Source: Parietichytrium sp. I65-24A
Taxonomy: Eukaryota > Sar > Bigyra > Thraustochytrida > Thraustochytriidae
Assembly (NCBI GenBank): GCA_012862575.1
Contig: BLSF01000015.1
Span: 433,545 to 497,544, forward strand
DNA length: 64,000 nt
Direction: 5' to 3'
Shown: positions 21,652 through 31,581 of the stretch, piece by piece
Numbering within the stretch: the stretch's first letter is position 1
Layout of the letters: each line of letters begins with the position of its first letter
Position numbers and translations under genes: made by a program
Notes under the pieces: generated by a model
What the model saw: only the letters and a program-made list of their open reading frames with translations
Told to the model about the DNA's origin: nothing
The model's database searches: none

Positions 21652-24507
21652 ATGGTGCGCACATACTCGAAGAAGGCGAGCAAATTTAGCGCTCGGAACT
21701 GGGAGACGCAGCTTTGGGAGAGCGCTTTCAACAACGAGGCTCAACAGACGAGTGGAGGCGAGCGGTGGTTCAAGACACGATGGGCTGCAGGAGAGAAGGA
21801 GAACCATAACCATAACCACGACGAAAGGCTGGTTGAAGATGCGTTGGGAGAGCTCAGCCTTGTGGACAAGGCTGAAAATGCTAAAGTTCGCAAACCCCTA
21901 AAGGACATCTCCTCCGCGAGACAGTCACTTGCGGCTGGGCAGCCATCGAAAGTGGTGAAGACCTACGGAAAACGCAAGACTCGCGGTGTCTCGCTGCTGA
22001 GCAGCTCGATCCTTCCGAAGAAGAGTACCCATGTGGCAGTCCATGGGCTGTCAAAATCCGAGAAATTGGCGCTGGAGGCGTTGGGAGATCACATTGAGCT
22101 CATACCTCTGGACAAGTGCGATAGGAAGACCGCTGCTATCGTGCTCGGGGAGAGCGCGAATCTGCTAGACCCTGCGTTGGTGCTTCAAGTAATCAATGGC
22201 ACGAAACGTGTTGTGACGGCCAAGGAGCTTGGTAGGACTCGAGGCATTGTGCCCATGGCGCATTCGGACTCGCTTCGCGACAAGCTGCCTGTTCTCTGGT
22301 CGAAACCTCTCTCTCTATTTGAAAAAACCGTTCACCTTACGACGGGCGTCGAACATCTCGAGAGCATTGTGGACGCCTTACGTGGCACAGTAGCGAATGT
22401 GGATCCCGACCTGACAATTGTTGGTGGCGACCAGGAGCCCACCGGCCGCCAGCTCAAAGAGGACGACTTCCTAAAGCTTTTACTCTCCGGGGATGAGTTA
22501 CCAGAGTTTGGGCATTCCACGGCTGCAGCTTCGGAAGACGATGAAGAGGATGGCGTCAGCGATTCCGAACTGGATGCCGCGGTTGCCATCGGCATGAAGA
22601 ATCTATCGATCGCTCAGATTGAGGAGGAGGAAGATGATAGCCACGGTTTTCCAAGGGAAATCGTTGCAAACGATACAAAAGTTGAGCAAGCCGGCGAGGA
22701 ATCATTGGCAATCGCAGAGGAAGAGGAAGAGCTCAATGAAGACACCATTGAGCCGGTCGATCCCACTAACGAGAAGGAATCATTGACAATCGCAGAGGAA
22801 GAGGAAGAGGAAGATGAAGAGCTCAATGAAGACACCATTGAGCCGACTGACCTCAATAACGAGAGGGAATCATCGGCAATCGCAGAGGAAGAGGAAGAGC
22901 TCGATGAAGAGCCGATCGATCCCACTAACGAGACAGAAGAAGCGGTGGATACGAGTGAGACGCTGGAGTCGATACATGAGCAAGAGAACGTGGTGCCAAA
23001 TCAGGAGCAGCGCATAGGCATGAACCTGCTTCCGACCAAGGCAATCCTGAACATTATTGCTTATCTTGACCACAAAGAGAGGTTAGAGTCCGCGTCGCTT
23101 GTCTGCAAATCTTGGCGCGACTGCAAGACAGAGCTGGAGAACGACGCGAAGATACACAATGTCGGCACTTTGTGTTCATACATCCAGTCTACCTTGAAAG
23201 CGGGAGAAGAACTCTCGGCGGAGCACATGATTGAACGAGGATTAATCGTCAAGGAACTCCGTTTTCCGATGCTGGAATCTTTCAAATTTATCTCCGAAGG
23301 CTGTTGCAAGCGCGTGTTCAAGGCATGGAACAAATTGGCAGGAAGGTTTGAGGCGCTTGGGGTCATGGATTATGTGGACGTGTTTCACTATGACACTCTT
23401 GCGGTAGTGTCTAGAGAAGTCCAGATCTCCCTTCTTGTGTCTAACTTTGTCACTTCCGGGCGCTGCCCAAATTTTGTACAGACATACGAAGCCGTCCAAT
23501 CCACCAAGTCCCCAACAATTGCCGATGAGGAGCGCGAGAACCCCGACCACTCCCTCCACGTGTACCAGTACTTGCGCATGGAATTTTGTGACCTTGGAGA
23601 TCTTGAGGAGTACATAAAATCCCTCCCAAAACAGCAGCTACAGGCCGACCTGCTTCTTCCCGTCCTGTTCCAGATGTGCTTTTCGCTAGATTTTGCAAGA
23701 GTCAACGCCAACTTGCGCCATTTTGATGTCAAATTGCTAAACTTCTTTGCGCGGTCGACCGACGATTGCACTCAAAAGTACGTTTGCCCCACGAGCAACA
23801 AGCGCTATTCGCTGCCATCTCATTGCAATGTTCAGGTCAAGCTGGCTGACTTTGGGACCTCAGACATCCGTTCCGATACTGAAGGCTGCAAGCTCTCTCT
23901 CGACCACTTCACAACCATTGAGAATCTCCCTCCGGAATACTTTATTCTTGGAGACGACGCGCTCGTCGAAGGCGCCGACGCCTTTGCCCTTGGCTTGGCA
24001 AGCTTACACTTGTTCACAGGAAGCCGCCCATACGAAGAGATTATGGAAAATGTGGTGTGCCCCGAGACATTTAGACAGGCACTGCATCGCGTTTGGAGCT
24101 CTGGGAAACGTTACAAGGCAGTATTTTATGTGGCTGATCACGATGATACCGACACGTTGTACCACACCATGTATCGATTCTTGGTGTTGTTTGGCCTGAA
24201 CCGGTTCGAAACTTCATTTCCCAAGAAGAACCCAGTCATCGCAGCAATGAGCAAAATATTCGGCACCTCGAGGTCAAGGGACAAAGCAGTACTGGGTGCA
24301 AGGGAGCAGTTCGAGCAAGATTGCAAAGAGTTTGCTCTGTTCCAAGGAAAACACGAACTTTTCGATCAGGCGTGGCGGAAAATGGACGACGTTCATGCAG
24401 AGACCAAGGCCTTTCTAGAGAGCTTGCTGGAGTTAGATCCGGCTCAAAGGCTCTGCAATGGCTTCACAATCTCAGAGTGCTTTGAACAGCTTCGTGCCAC
24501 AGACTGA
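21652..24507 (+). CDS. BRCT-like / F-box / atypical protein kinase fusion
   Basis: No single known family was recognised over the full 951 residues. N-terminal short motifs (VRTYSKK, VVKTYGKRK) precede a region at about 122-262 that reads like a degenerate tandem BRCT (VAVHGLSKSEKLALEALG, VVTAKEL, VHLTTGVEHLESIVDAL). An acidic region follows (about 293-445), with three imperfect copies of an IAEEEEEL..DPTNE unit. An F-box follows at about 457-495 (LLPTKAILNIIAYLDHKERL..SLVCKSW), then a kinase-like domain at about 540-940. The kinase retains HFD (690-692, for HRD), VKLLN, DFG (733-735), PPE (760-762) and a helix-F Asp, but the beta-3 Lys position appears to be Met572. The glycine-loop strand EGCCKRVFKA has Lys553 where WNK kinases carry theirs. 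A role in phospho- or damage-linked ubiquitination is only a guess. The first ATG is at 21652. Confidence 0.75.
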   Translation: MVRTYSKKASKFSARNWETQLWESAFNNEAQQTSGGERWFKTRWAAGEKENHNHNHDERLVEDALGELSLVDKAENAKVRKPLKDISSARQSLAAGQPSKVVKTYGKRKTRGVSLLSSSILPKKSTHVAVHGLSKSEKLALEALGDHIELIPLDKCDRKTAAIVLGESANLLDPALVLQVINGTKRVVTAKELGRTRGIVPMAHSDSLRDKLPVLWSKPLSLFEKTVHLTTGVEHLESIVDALRGTVANVDPDLTIVGGDQEPTGRQLKEDDFLKLLLSGDELPEFGHSTAAASEDDEEDGVSDSELDAAVAIGMKNLSIAQIEEEEDDSHGFPREIVANDTKVEQAGEESLAIAEEEEELNEDTIEPVDPTNEKESLTIAEEEEEEDEELNEDTIEPTDLNNERESSAIAEEEEELDEEPIDPTNETEEAVDTSETLESIHEQENVVPNQEQRIGMNLLPTKAILNIIAYLDHKERLESASLVCKSWRDCKTELENDAKIHNVGTLCSYIQSTLKAGEELSAEHMIERGLIVKELRFPMLESFKFISEGCCKRVFKAWNKLAGRFEALGVMDYVDVFHYDTLAVVSREVQISLLVSNFVTSGRCPNFVQTYEAVQSTKSPTIADEERENPDHSLHVYQYLRMEFCDLGDLEEYIKSLPKQQLQADLLLPVLFQMCFSLDFARVNANLRHFDVKLLNFFARSTDDCTQKYVCPTSNKRYSLPSHCNVQVKLADFGTSDIRSDTEGCKLSLDHFTTIENLPPEYFILGDDALVEGADAFALGLASLHLFTGSRPYEEIMENVVCPETFRQALHRVWSSGKRYKAVFYVADHDDTDTLYHTMYRFLVLFGLNRFETSFPKKNPVIAAMSKIFGTSRSRDKAVLGAREQFEQDCKEFALFQGKHELFDQAWRKMDDVHAETKAFLESLLELDPAQRLCNGFTISECFEQLRATD

Positions 24508-24682
24508 CGCGAATTCGACAAAATTAACAACTGTAACTTTACTGCCCCTGCAAAGAGCATTCTCAGTCAGTGCGGCTGAAGTGTCGCCGATCTTCGTCAT
24601 AGAACAAATGACGCCAGAATCCGCTCGACAAGGTTAACTAATCTAATAAGGTGTGCGTGCATTTCTTTCTTAAATTTCGATA
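24508..24682. other. short convergent 3' region
   Basis: 175 bases between two convergent stop codons. No gene; no clear poly(A) signal. Confidence 0.6.
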
Positions 24683-26539
24683 TCAGCTTGTTTGATTTCG
24701 CCGCCTGAGACCATGCGCATCGTCGCTTGTCGAGGGCGACGCGTTCGGAAAATTCTCGTCCAGGTCGCGGAATCTGGAGAGCTTTTGTGCGTTCTCGCGT
24801 TCGCACTGTTTATGGTGAATCTGCTGAAGAGTTTTGGCAAAAACTGCCTGGCGAGCCCTCAAGTACCTCTCGGAAGGCTTCCAGTACTTCATGTACCCGT
24901 CCCAATTGACGTTTTTAATCCCCGCCTTGTCCGCGATGGCCTTCTTGACTCTTGCGGCAAAGTCTTCTGCAGTCTCGGTTTCTTTCTTGACGTGCGGCTT
25001 GAGATACCAAACTTCGCAGATGAGGCACCAAGATGTCATCAATTCGACCAGGTGCATCGGAAACGATTGCTTGCGACTGTTCCAAAACGGGTCAACAAAC
25101 ATCTTGTTGTACTTGATCGCAACCGGGACCACGGGGGCGCCAATCTCAAAAATGCCCTTCTTAAATTGGATCACGTACTCGTTATTTACACACGTGCCCT
25201 CTGGGAACACAAGAAGCGGGTTGCGAGTGGGATCATTCGCGTGTTCGCGCAACTTTTTCGCGACAGCAGTTCGATCTTTAATTTCTCCTCGGTCGAACCA
25301 CACGCACTGCAAGCAGCCGAGGACAACTTCCTGCAAGAAACGCACGACCCCTTTGTGACGCTGGCCAACTAGGGAGAAACACCTCATCTGTTGCAAAATA
25401 ATGACGTCTATCATCGAAGTGTGATTGGCCACATAAACGGGCTGGCATTCTCCCGGTTTGACTTTGACTGGGGAGCCGTGATAGCGGATGACTGCACCCC
25501 ATGTAATACAAAAGACACCACACATCATGGAAATAAGCGAGTGCTCCAGGCTGGTCCGGCGCTCACCAGGCCGAAAGCAAGTCTGCACAATTAGCATGCC
25601 CAAGCCGAATACGATCCAGCCTAGCGCAAAGATCATGAGGCGGATAGGAAACAATATCAAGTAACGTATAATCACCCCGCTCAGCCACAGCGGCCATAGA
25701 TACGCGTTCCAGTTCCACGGCCGAGGTTTCTGGCTTTGAAAGCACTTCCAAAAGTCGTCGTCCACAATTGACTCCATGCCCTCCATGTAGACTTCCGAGA
25801 CGGCTTTGAAAACTTGTTGTGCCATGGAACCCTCGTGACCCATGCGGGAGCCTTTCTTGTCCCCCACATCGTCGTAGCTAATTTCAATATGCCCGCTGCG
25901 GCCGGTGCCACTCGACTGGCTTGATCTCGAGCCCATCCGCTCGATGCTGTCCGCGGCCCCGCCCCTGACGCTCTTTTCGTCGCCGTCAGGGACATCCTCC
26001 TCCTTTATTGCGGACTCCCTTTTCTTGGAGGAGATGCGCTTGGAGGTGAGATTTTCGTTCGCTACACTGGACAGCCTTCCTGGCAGGTTCCTGCGCGCCA
26101 TTTCATCGTCAATGTACGAGAGTACAAAGTCTTTGGTCGACGGCGACTTCTTCATGTCATAGTCCCCAAAAAGCCCATTCTCCAATCCAACCTGCCGTGG
26201 ATCGTCCTCGCTCGTCTCGCTGTGCAGGGAACTCAGCGATCCGTGCCTTCTGTGCCGTTCTCGAAGCTGTTCCTCCTCTTCGAGCTCTTCCAGCGCCTTG
26301 TTCCGCGCCTCATCATGTTCTACGCTCCCGCTCCCACCATCGTTGTCGAATTCGTTGTCCCCGTCGTCCCGATCGAGTTTGCCCGCGTCGCTCCCGTCAA
26401 TGTCATCTCCGTGATCGTCGCTCGTGGCGGGGTCGTCAGATTCATGTTCGAACGAAGAAGGCGGGATCGGCCGGGGATCTCCGCGCAATTCTCGCCCAAA
26501 GAGCACGGCATTCTCCTGCCCATCGTCTTGCGACGACAT
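24683..26539 (-). CDS. glycerol-3-phosphate acyltransferase, GPAT3/4/GPAT9 type (LPLAT family)
   Basis: Acylates glycerol-3-phosphate (possibly lysophosphatidic acid) at the ER, the first step of phospholipid and triacylglycerol synthesis. The 618-residue product has a long acidic, Ser-rich disordered N-terminus (1-260). Hydrophobic segments follow at about 279-320 and 333-350, then NHTSMID (372-378, the HX4D catalytic motif), FPEGTCVNN (445-453), and PVAIKYNKMFVDPFWNSRK plus SWCLICEVWYL, which closely follow plant GPAT9 and animal GPAT3/4. AGIKNVNWDGYMKY near the C-terminus also matches that subfamily rather than LPCATs. The extension is longer than in plant GPAT9. The start is the ATG at 26539. 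It shares its strand with the BADH gene upstream but lies 1 kb away. Confidence 0.9.
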   Translation of the reverse strand: MSSQDDGQENAVLFGRELRGDPRPIPPSSFEHESDDPATSDDHGDDIDGSDAGKLDRDDGDNEFDNDGGSGSVEHDEARNKALEELEEEEQLRERHRRHGSLSSLHSETSEDDPRQVGLENGLFGDYDMKKSPSTKDFVLSYIDDEMARRNLPGRLSSVANENLTSKRISSKKRESAIKEEDVPDGDEKSVRGGAADSIERMGSRSSQSSGTGRSGHIEISYDDVGDKKGSRMGHEGSMAQQVFKAVSEVYMEGMESIVDDDFWKCFQSQKPRPWNWNAYLWPLWLSGVIIRYLILFPIRLMIFALGWIVFGLGMLIVQTCFRPGERRTSLEHSLISMMCGVFCITWGAVIRYHGSPVKVKPGECQPVYVANHTSMIDVIILQQMRCFSLVGQRHKGVVRFLQEVVLGCLQCVWFDRGEIKDRTAVAKKLREHANDPTRNPLLVFPEGTCVNNEYVIQFKKGIFEIGAPVVPVAIKYNKMFVDPFWNSRKQSFPMHLVELMTSWCLICEVWYLKPHVKKETETAEDFAARVKKAIADKAGIKNVNWDGYMKYWKPSERYLRARQAVFAKTLQQIHHKQCERENAQKLSRFRDLDENFPNASPSTSDDAHGLRRRNQTS

Positions 26540-27595
26540 TTCAATATCTCGATATCCGGTCTAACACAAGCTGACCCGGCCCGTTATGAGATAAAAAACC
26601 TTTCTGGTGCGAGAAGCAATGGTGTGATAAGATGCGATTCAGCCTGACGTGATGTGGCCGAAACTGCTCTTGTATGGATATGAAATGATCCGATATGACT
26701 TCGGTCTCACTGCGAGGTGCAAAGCGAGTGTGGGCCGCCGCGAAATTCTCTCAGCTCGCGCTTTACGACAGGATCCTGATTCTCTAATCTTCTAATCTTC
26801 TGATCTTCTGATCTTCGATGCCCCAACCTCGAGCGTAGCTACAGCGTGGCGCCTCTTAAGCTTTCGGTCACAACCAATATTTTCAAGACAGAATTTGCTA
26901 TGGCACGCTCTGGAAAGGTTGCCGAAAGCCCTTTCGTAAGAGTGAGAATTGGAGCCGTCTCGGCCGGTCAGAGGGGGCGCAGAGAGATAGAGAGAAACAG
27001 AGAAGACACAGAGAGCTGCGCTGCCTGCTAGCTCTCGCTTAGCGGTACGCGGTATGGTTGCGCTGCTGCGGGCGAGGACGGAAGATAGGTTTATCCTGTA
27101 GGCATAGATTGATGTTTGGTATTTACAGATACCGGTACTAGTTTTAACTCAAGAGAACAGACGTGGAAAAGCTTATAGAGCAAGGAAGTGTTCGCTGACA
27201 GTCGGAGTTTTGAGAGTTTTGAGATGTTTTGAGAACAGAAGCGGCAACTATCTCAAGTGAGCACAAGACCGACCATGATTTGAGCGTGAGCAGATGGCGT
27301 TTTAGTTCACGCATCAAGCAAAAGAGTTTCCAGAGCTAGAGAACGAGGAAGACAGAACCCAGAAATTGGAGTTTTGGATGTTTTGGTAACACAGAAGAGG
27401 ATGGAATGTTGCCTGTGGTTGCTTTCAATTGATTGATTTCAGTTTGAACGGAAAAAGAATATAAAGTGTTGCGGAATTGTGGGTTGATCGAAGAAGGGGG
27501 CGCACTGAGCTAAGTAGGTGGTTCCCTCGTCGAGAAATGGATCTAAAATCGGGTGGCAAATGTTGAGCTGCCAGAGTGAGCGTTCACTGGTTAAT
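26540..27595. other. intergenic region between GPAT and BADH genes
   Basis: About 1.06 kb with the GPAT promoter on the minus strand and the BADH 3' end. It contains short TCTTCTGATCT repeats near 26784-26816 and purine-rich stretches near 26975-27010. No supported gene. Confidence 0.55.
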
Positions 27596-29086
27596 CTACT
27601 CGTACGGACAAGAAACCTTATCCATCTCCACGTAGATCGACTTCACCTGTGTCCAGTCGTCGATTCCAAATGTTCCGTTGCTGACTCCGATTCCGGAACC
27701 TTTCTGTCCGGTCCATGGCAATTCGGCAGGTGCAAGGTTGTAGTTGTTGACCCAAGTGGTGCCTGCTTTGATCTCACGCAGCACACGGAATGCGCGCTGG
27801 ATATCCTTGGTGAAAACGCCAGCGGACAGCCCATAAGGTGTATCATTGGCTCGGCGGATGACCTCCTCCTCGGAGTCAAAGCTGAGAACGGAAGCCACCG
27901 GGCCAAAGATCTCCTCGCGAACGATGCGCATATCATCTGTGCAGTTGGCGAAGATTGTAGGAGCGACAAACGCTCCATTTGCGAGGTGGCCATCTAGCAT
28001 GACACGGCCCCCACCGCTCAGTAGCGTGGCGCCCTCCTTTTTGCCGATTTCAATGTACTCAAGCACCTTCTCCATGTGCTTGACATTGACCATAGATCCG
28101 ATCTGCGTGTCGCGTGCGAATGGGTCTCCTAGCTTGAGCTTCTTGGTGCGCTCAACGAACTTGGAGAGAAACTTGTCCATAATATTGCTGTGGACAAAGA
28201 TGCGGGTACCGTTGCTGCAGACCTGGCCGCTGGAATACCAGTTTGCCAACATGGCGCCGGAGACGGCTTCGTCGATATCGGCATCGTCGAATACGATGAA
28301 CGGCGACTTACCTCCGAGCTCCATCTGGATTTTCTTGAGCGAGTCCGCCGCATCCTTGCAGATCGCAATACCCGTGTTCTTTTCTCCCGTAAAGGAAACC
28401 TTAGAAATGTCTGGGTGCCTTGTCAAAAGCTGGCCAGTCTCTCTCGCGCCAAGCATGACATTGTACAGACCGTCCGGAAGACCAGCCTCCTTCAAGACCT
28501 CTCCGAGGGCTAGGGCGGTCAGAGGAGTGTCCTCCGCCGGCTTGAAGAGGATGGAATTGCCGCATGCAAGCGCCGGGCCAGCTTTCCACCCAGCTCCTTG
28601 CATCGGGTAGTTCCACGCGCCAATTCCGCACGTAACTCCTAATGGCTCGCGAATTGCAAGTCCAAAGCTCTGATTTGGCTGCCAGATGAAATCACCGCCA
28701 ACTGTGGCTGCGAGACCTCCGTAGTACTCGAGACTGTCTCTGGCACTGACAACGTCCACGCAATCAGTTTCCTGCACGGGGCGCGAGGTGTCCAGGGTTT
28801 CCAGCAGGGCCAACTCATCATTTCGCTCCGTCAAGATGTTTGCGGCTTTCGTGAGCACGCGGCCCCTATCCGTCGGCGACCACTTGGCCCATTCCCTCTG
28901 CGCTTCCTGTGCGAGCTCCACCGCATCGTTCACCTCTTTGGCTCCCGCCACCTCCATTTCTGCATACTGCTCACCGGTCGCAGCATGAACCAGCGGGATC
29001 GTCTGTCCCGATGTGCTGCTCGTGAACTTACCGCCCACCCATGACTGCAGCCGTTTCGGCCAGTGCTTTGGAAGACGCGAAGCCAT
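27596..29086 (-). CDS. betaine aldehyde dehydrogenase-like (ALDH9/BetB family)
   Basis: NAD(P)-dependent oxidation of an aldehyde, most likely betaine aldehyde to glycine betaine. The 496-residue product has the normal ALDH length. Visible: IGAWNYP and FKPAEDTPL (cofactor pocket), FTGEKNTG, MELGGKSP with the general base Glu256, SSGQVCSNGTR with nucleophile Cys290, EEIFGPV, and NNYNLAPAELPWTGQKGSGIG near the end, a block typical of BetB/ALDH9. The ATG at 29086 is the first in frame; four open codons precede it without ATG. Substrate choice within ALDH9 (betaine aldehyde or 4-trimethylaminobutyraldehyde) cannot be decided by eye. Glycine betaine is an osmolyte, which would suit a marine life style. 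No choline oxidase gene lies beside it. Confidence 0.92.
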   Translation of the reverse strand: MASRLPKHWPKRLQSWVGGKFTSSTSGQTIPLVHAATGEQYAEMEVAGAKEVNDAVELAQEAQREWAKWSPTDRGRVLTKAANILTERNDELALLETLDTSRPVQETDCVDVVSARDSLEYYGGLAATVGGDFIWQPNQSFGLAIREPLGVTCGIGAWNYPMQGAGWKAGPALACGNSILFKPAEDTPLTALALGEVLKEAGLPDGLYNVMLGARETGQLLTRHPDISKVSFTGEKNTGIAICKDAADSLKKIQMELGGKSPFIVFDDADIDEAVSGAMLANWYSSGQVCSNGTRIFVHSNIMDKFLSKFVERTKKLKLGDPFARDTQIGSMVNVKHMEKVLEYIEIGKKEGATLLSGGGRVMLDGHLANGAFVAPTIFANCTDDMRIVREEIFGPVASVLSFDSEEEVIRRANDTPYGLSAGVFTKDIQRAFRVLREIKAGTTWVNNYNLAPAELPWTGQKGSGIGVSNGTFGIDDWTQVKSIYVEMDKVSCPYE

Positions 29087-31581
29087 CTTCCCTCCCACTC
29101 GATTTCACTTGCTTTCAATGGCTTTCAATTGCTTTCAATTGCTTTCACTTCACCAAGTTGCACTTTCGTTTTGCCTTGCTCGCTGTCTGCTGATTTCTGA
29201 TTTCTGATTTCTGCAAAAGAGCTCCAACACCTCAAGCTATCTAAGCATACCTAAGCATATCTAAGCAATCGTGGCATTACTCCGCAAAATCGCTAGGCGC
29301 TCGAGTAGGTGCGCACTAGGCTTACTCTCTGCGAGTTGAGATTTGATCGATTTGATTGATTCACAGTCGATCAAGACATTGGATAGGGATTCGGCTGGCT
29401 GTGGGACTAAGCCTCGCTTTTGGATTGACTATTTTCATGAACTGGAATGCTATGTAGTGGTTAGGATTGTGCTGAGTAGTTGATACGAGACTACTAACCA
29501 GTGGTATACTTGCGGTGGTGACTGCTACTGGGAGATGGTATGTGAGTGGTGTGGGGTGAAGTGGATCCTGTAATATCTTGTACTCAGCAATGGTTAGTGA
29601 GTGCGAGTACCGATACTAAAGGACTAGGAAGTACAAGTCAGAGAGGCTGCAGTAGAGTCGGTTTCTCTCGCATGCGCGTCGAGTTGCTTTTGGTTATTTT
29701 TTTCAGAAGAAGAAGAATTTTTGCTTGAGAATAGTGAAATTTACAGTTTCTGTTTCGTCTTTTGTGTTTCTAATTATCAGCCTCCACGTCGAGGCTCCGG
29801 CCGCACCTTTTCGCTGCTTATAGCCTAAAGGTCTGTCTACTTGCATTTGCATGAGTGTGGAACCAACCATCTGTGCCCGATTGTTGGGTTCCAAAGGTGA
29901 GACTCTACAGGCTCCAGTTCTCCCAACTATGTAAAGTTTTTCAGAACCATTGCAAATTCGCATGCCTCCTTCTTTTTGCCGTGGTCAATCGCATCCCTCC
30001 CTCCTCTTACTCCTCTTACTCCTCTTACTCCTCTTCCCTCACTGCAGCCAGGCTGCTACAAGTGCATACATCGAAAGGTTAAGGTTGTAGGCTGCTATCT
30101 ACCCACTACGGTGGTGATGTACCGAACAAAGAACCACTCTTTTCAGGGTCTTGGTTCTTGAGGCGAGAACCCAAGTTACCGTTGGGAGAAAGATTTTGTC
30201 CCTTTTTTTTTTTTGGTTTTTCACACCATTCATTAACCAATGAACAGCTTACTAAAAAAGCCAAAGTTTGATTAGTTTTATTTTTAATTCTCTCAAAGGA
30301 CAAAGTTACTTTCTTCCAATTCTTGGCTGACGGAGAGAATGGCCCTCACTCATTCAGGCACTCACAGAGGAAAAGAAGAGATTCACAAAAGCATAAAAAG
30401 AGTTTACCGTTTCTTCGAATAATCTTCCACCCATCACTGTGGCTCTGTCGCTCTGTCTCTCTGCGGTACCGAAATTGAATATCCACGGTCAGTACCTTTT
30501 ATCCTTTGCGGAGACCAGATTTATCATGATGGCCTGACAGGTCGACATCGTGTACAGGTATGCAACAAGCCTCGGTTAGCGAAGATCAGGAAGCTTTTGC
30601 TCGTTACAATTCGCGCAAAAGTCCTGTGCCACAAATGCTACACTTTCGGTCGTTGGGCAGAAAGCAACCATGTCAAGATCACCGATCCAACAGATCCAAT
30701 ACATCCAACGTAAACTTCTGTCGCCATGCAAAAAGTGTGCAAGGCCTGCTCGAATCGAGATTCAGGCTGGGCGTTAAGGTCGGAAATATTCGGGAATGGG
30801 GAAAGTTGATTGATGTAGGCAAGCCACATAGCTGGAACGTCGATGGTTTATGATCGCGGCGGAGGAAAGAATGTTCTTCTTTCCGTACACTCTTGCCCGC
30901 TTGAGACACTGTGGTAAAATGTGGTAATCCGTGCGAGCAATTTTAAAAACCTGTTAATTAAAAAAAGCAATTGGCCGACAGTAGAAGGACAACGTCGGCC
31001 GCTAAAGTCACGACGTTCTCTTGAGGAACTCGTTCCGATCCGCTGGCAACCAAATCGACGGAGGACGAGACAAAAGACAACCAAAGCTCGATGCAAGTAA
31101 AGGAAAAGGATTTTCCAAGGAAGCCATCCCTTCCTCTCTCCTTAGCCCTTCTTGCCTTCAAAGCCACTCTGACTTTCGCGGATACCGTCAGTGGATAAAA
31201 GAACACGAACATCAACTCTCCGTGGGTCTGGGGCCGTTTCTATTTCCAACGGCTCTGCTGGGTCCACACTACCTTGGAAGGGGTCGACGGCTCCGGACCT
31301 ACGACAGAAATAGCGGTCCAAGTGTGTGCCAAACGAGTGCATGGCCCGAGCTTTGAGCGCTTTAAAAGTGGGTGGCATGGCTCATGTATTTTCTATAGGT
31401 TTGGTTGAGGCGGTCACAAGGAAGCTCAAATTGGAGGTCGTGCTAAAGACGGCCGTCCGAGTAGACTCAGATACTCAACGTCGGGTAGCTGGGGCTTCGG
31501 CGAGAGAAAGACGCGAAGGATCCGCGGAGTGGGGCAAGTTGGAAGGGAAGCGAACGTGCAGGCGATTGAGGGGTGGCCACG
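29087..31581. other. 2.5-kb divergent intergenic region, BADH / prominin-like
   Basis: No supported gene. GCTTTCAATTG units (about 29109-29150) and TTCTGATTTC units (about 29190-29212) precede the BADH start on the minus strand. ATTCACAGTC occurs at 29359-29368, and a TTACTCCTC repeat of about four units at 30001-30040. Short open frames have no recognisable domain. Confidence 0.55.
30001..30040. repeat. TTACTCCTC minisatellite
   Basis: About four tandem copies of a 9-base unit (TTACTCCTC) in an intergenic region, with no gene context. Confidence 0.8.
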
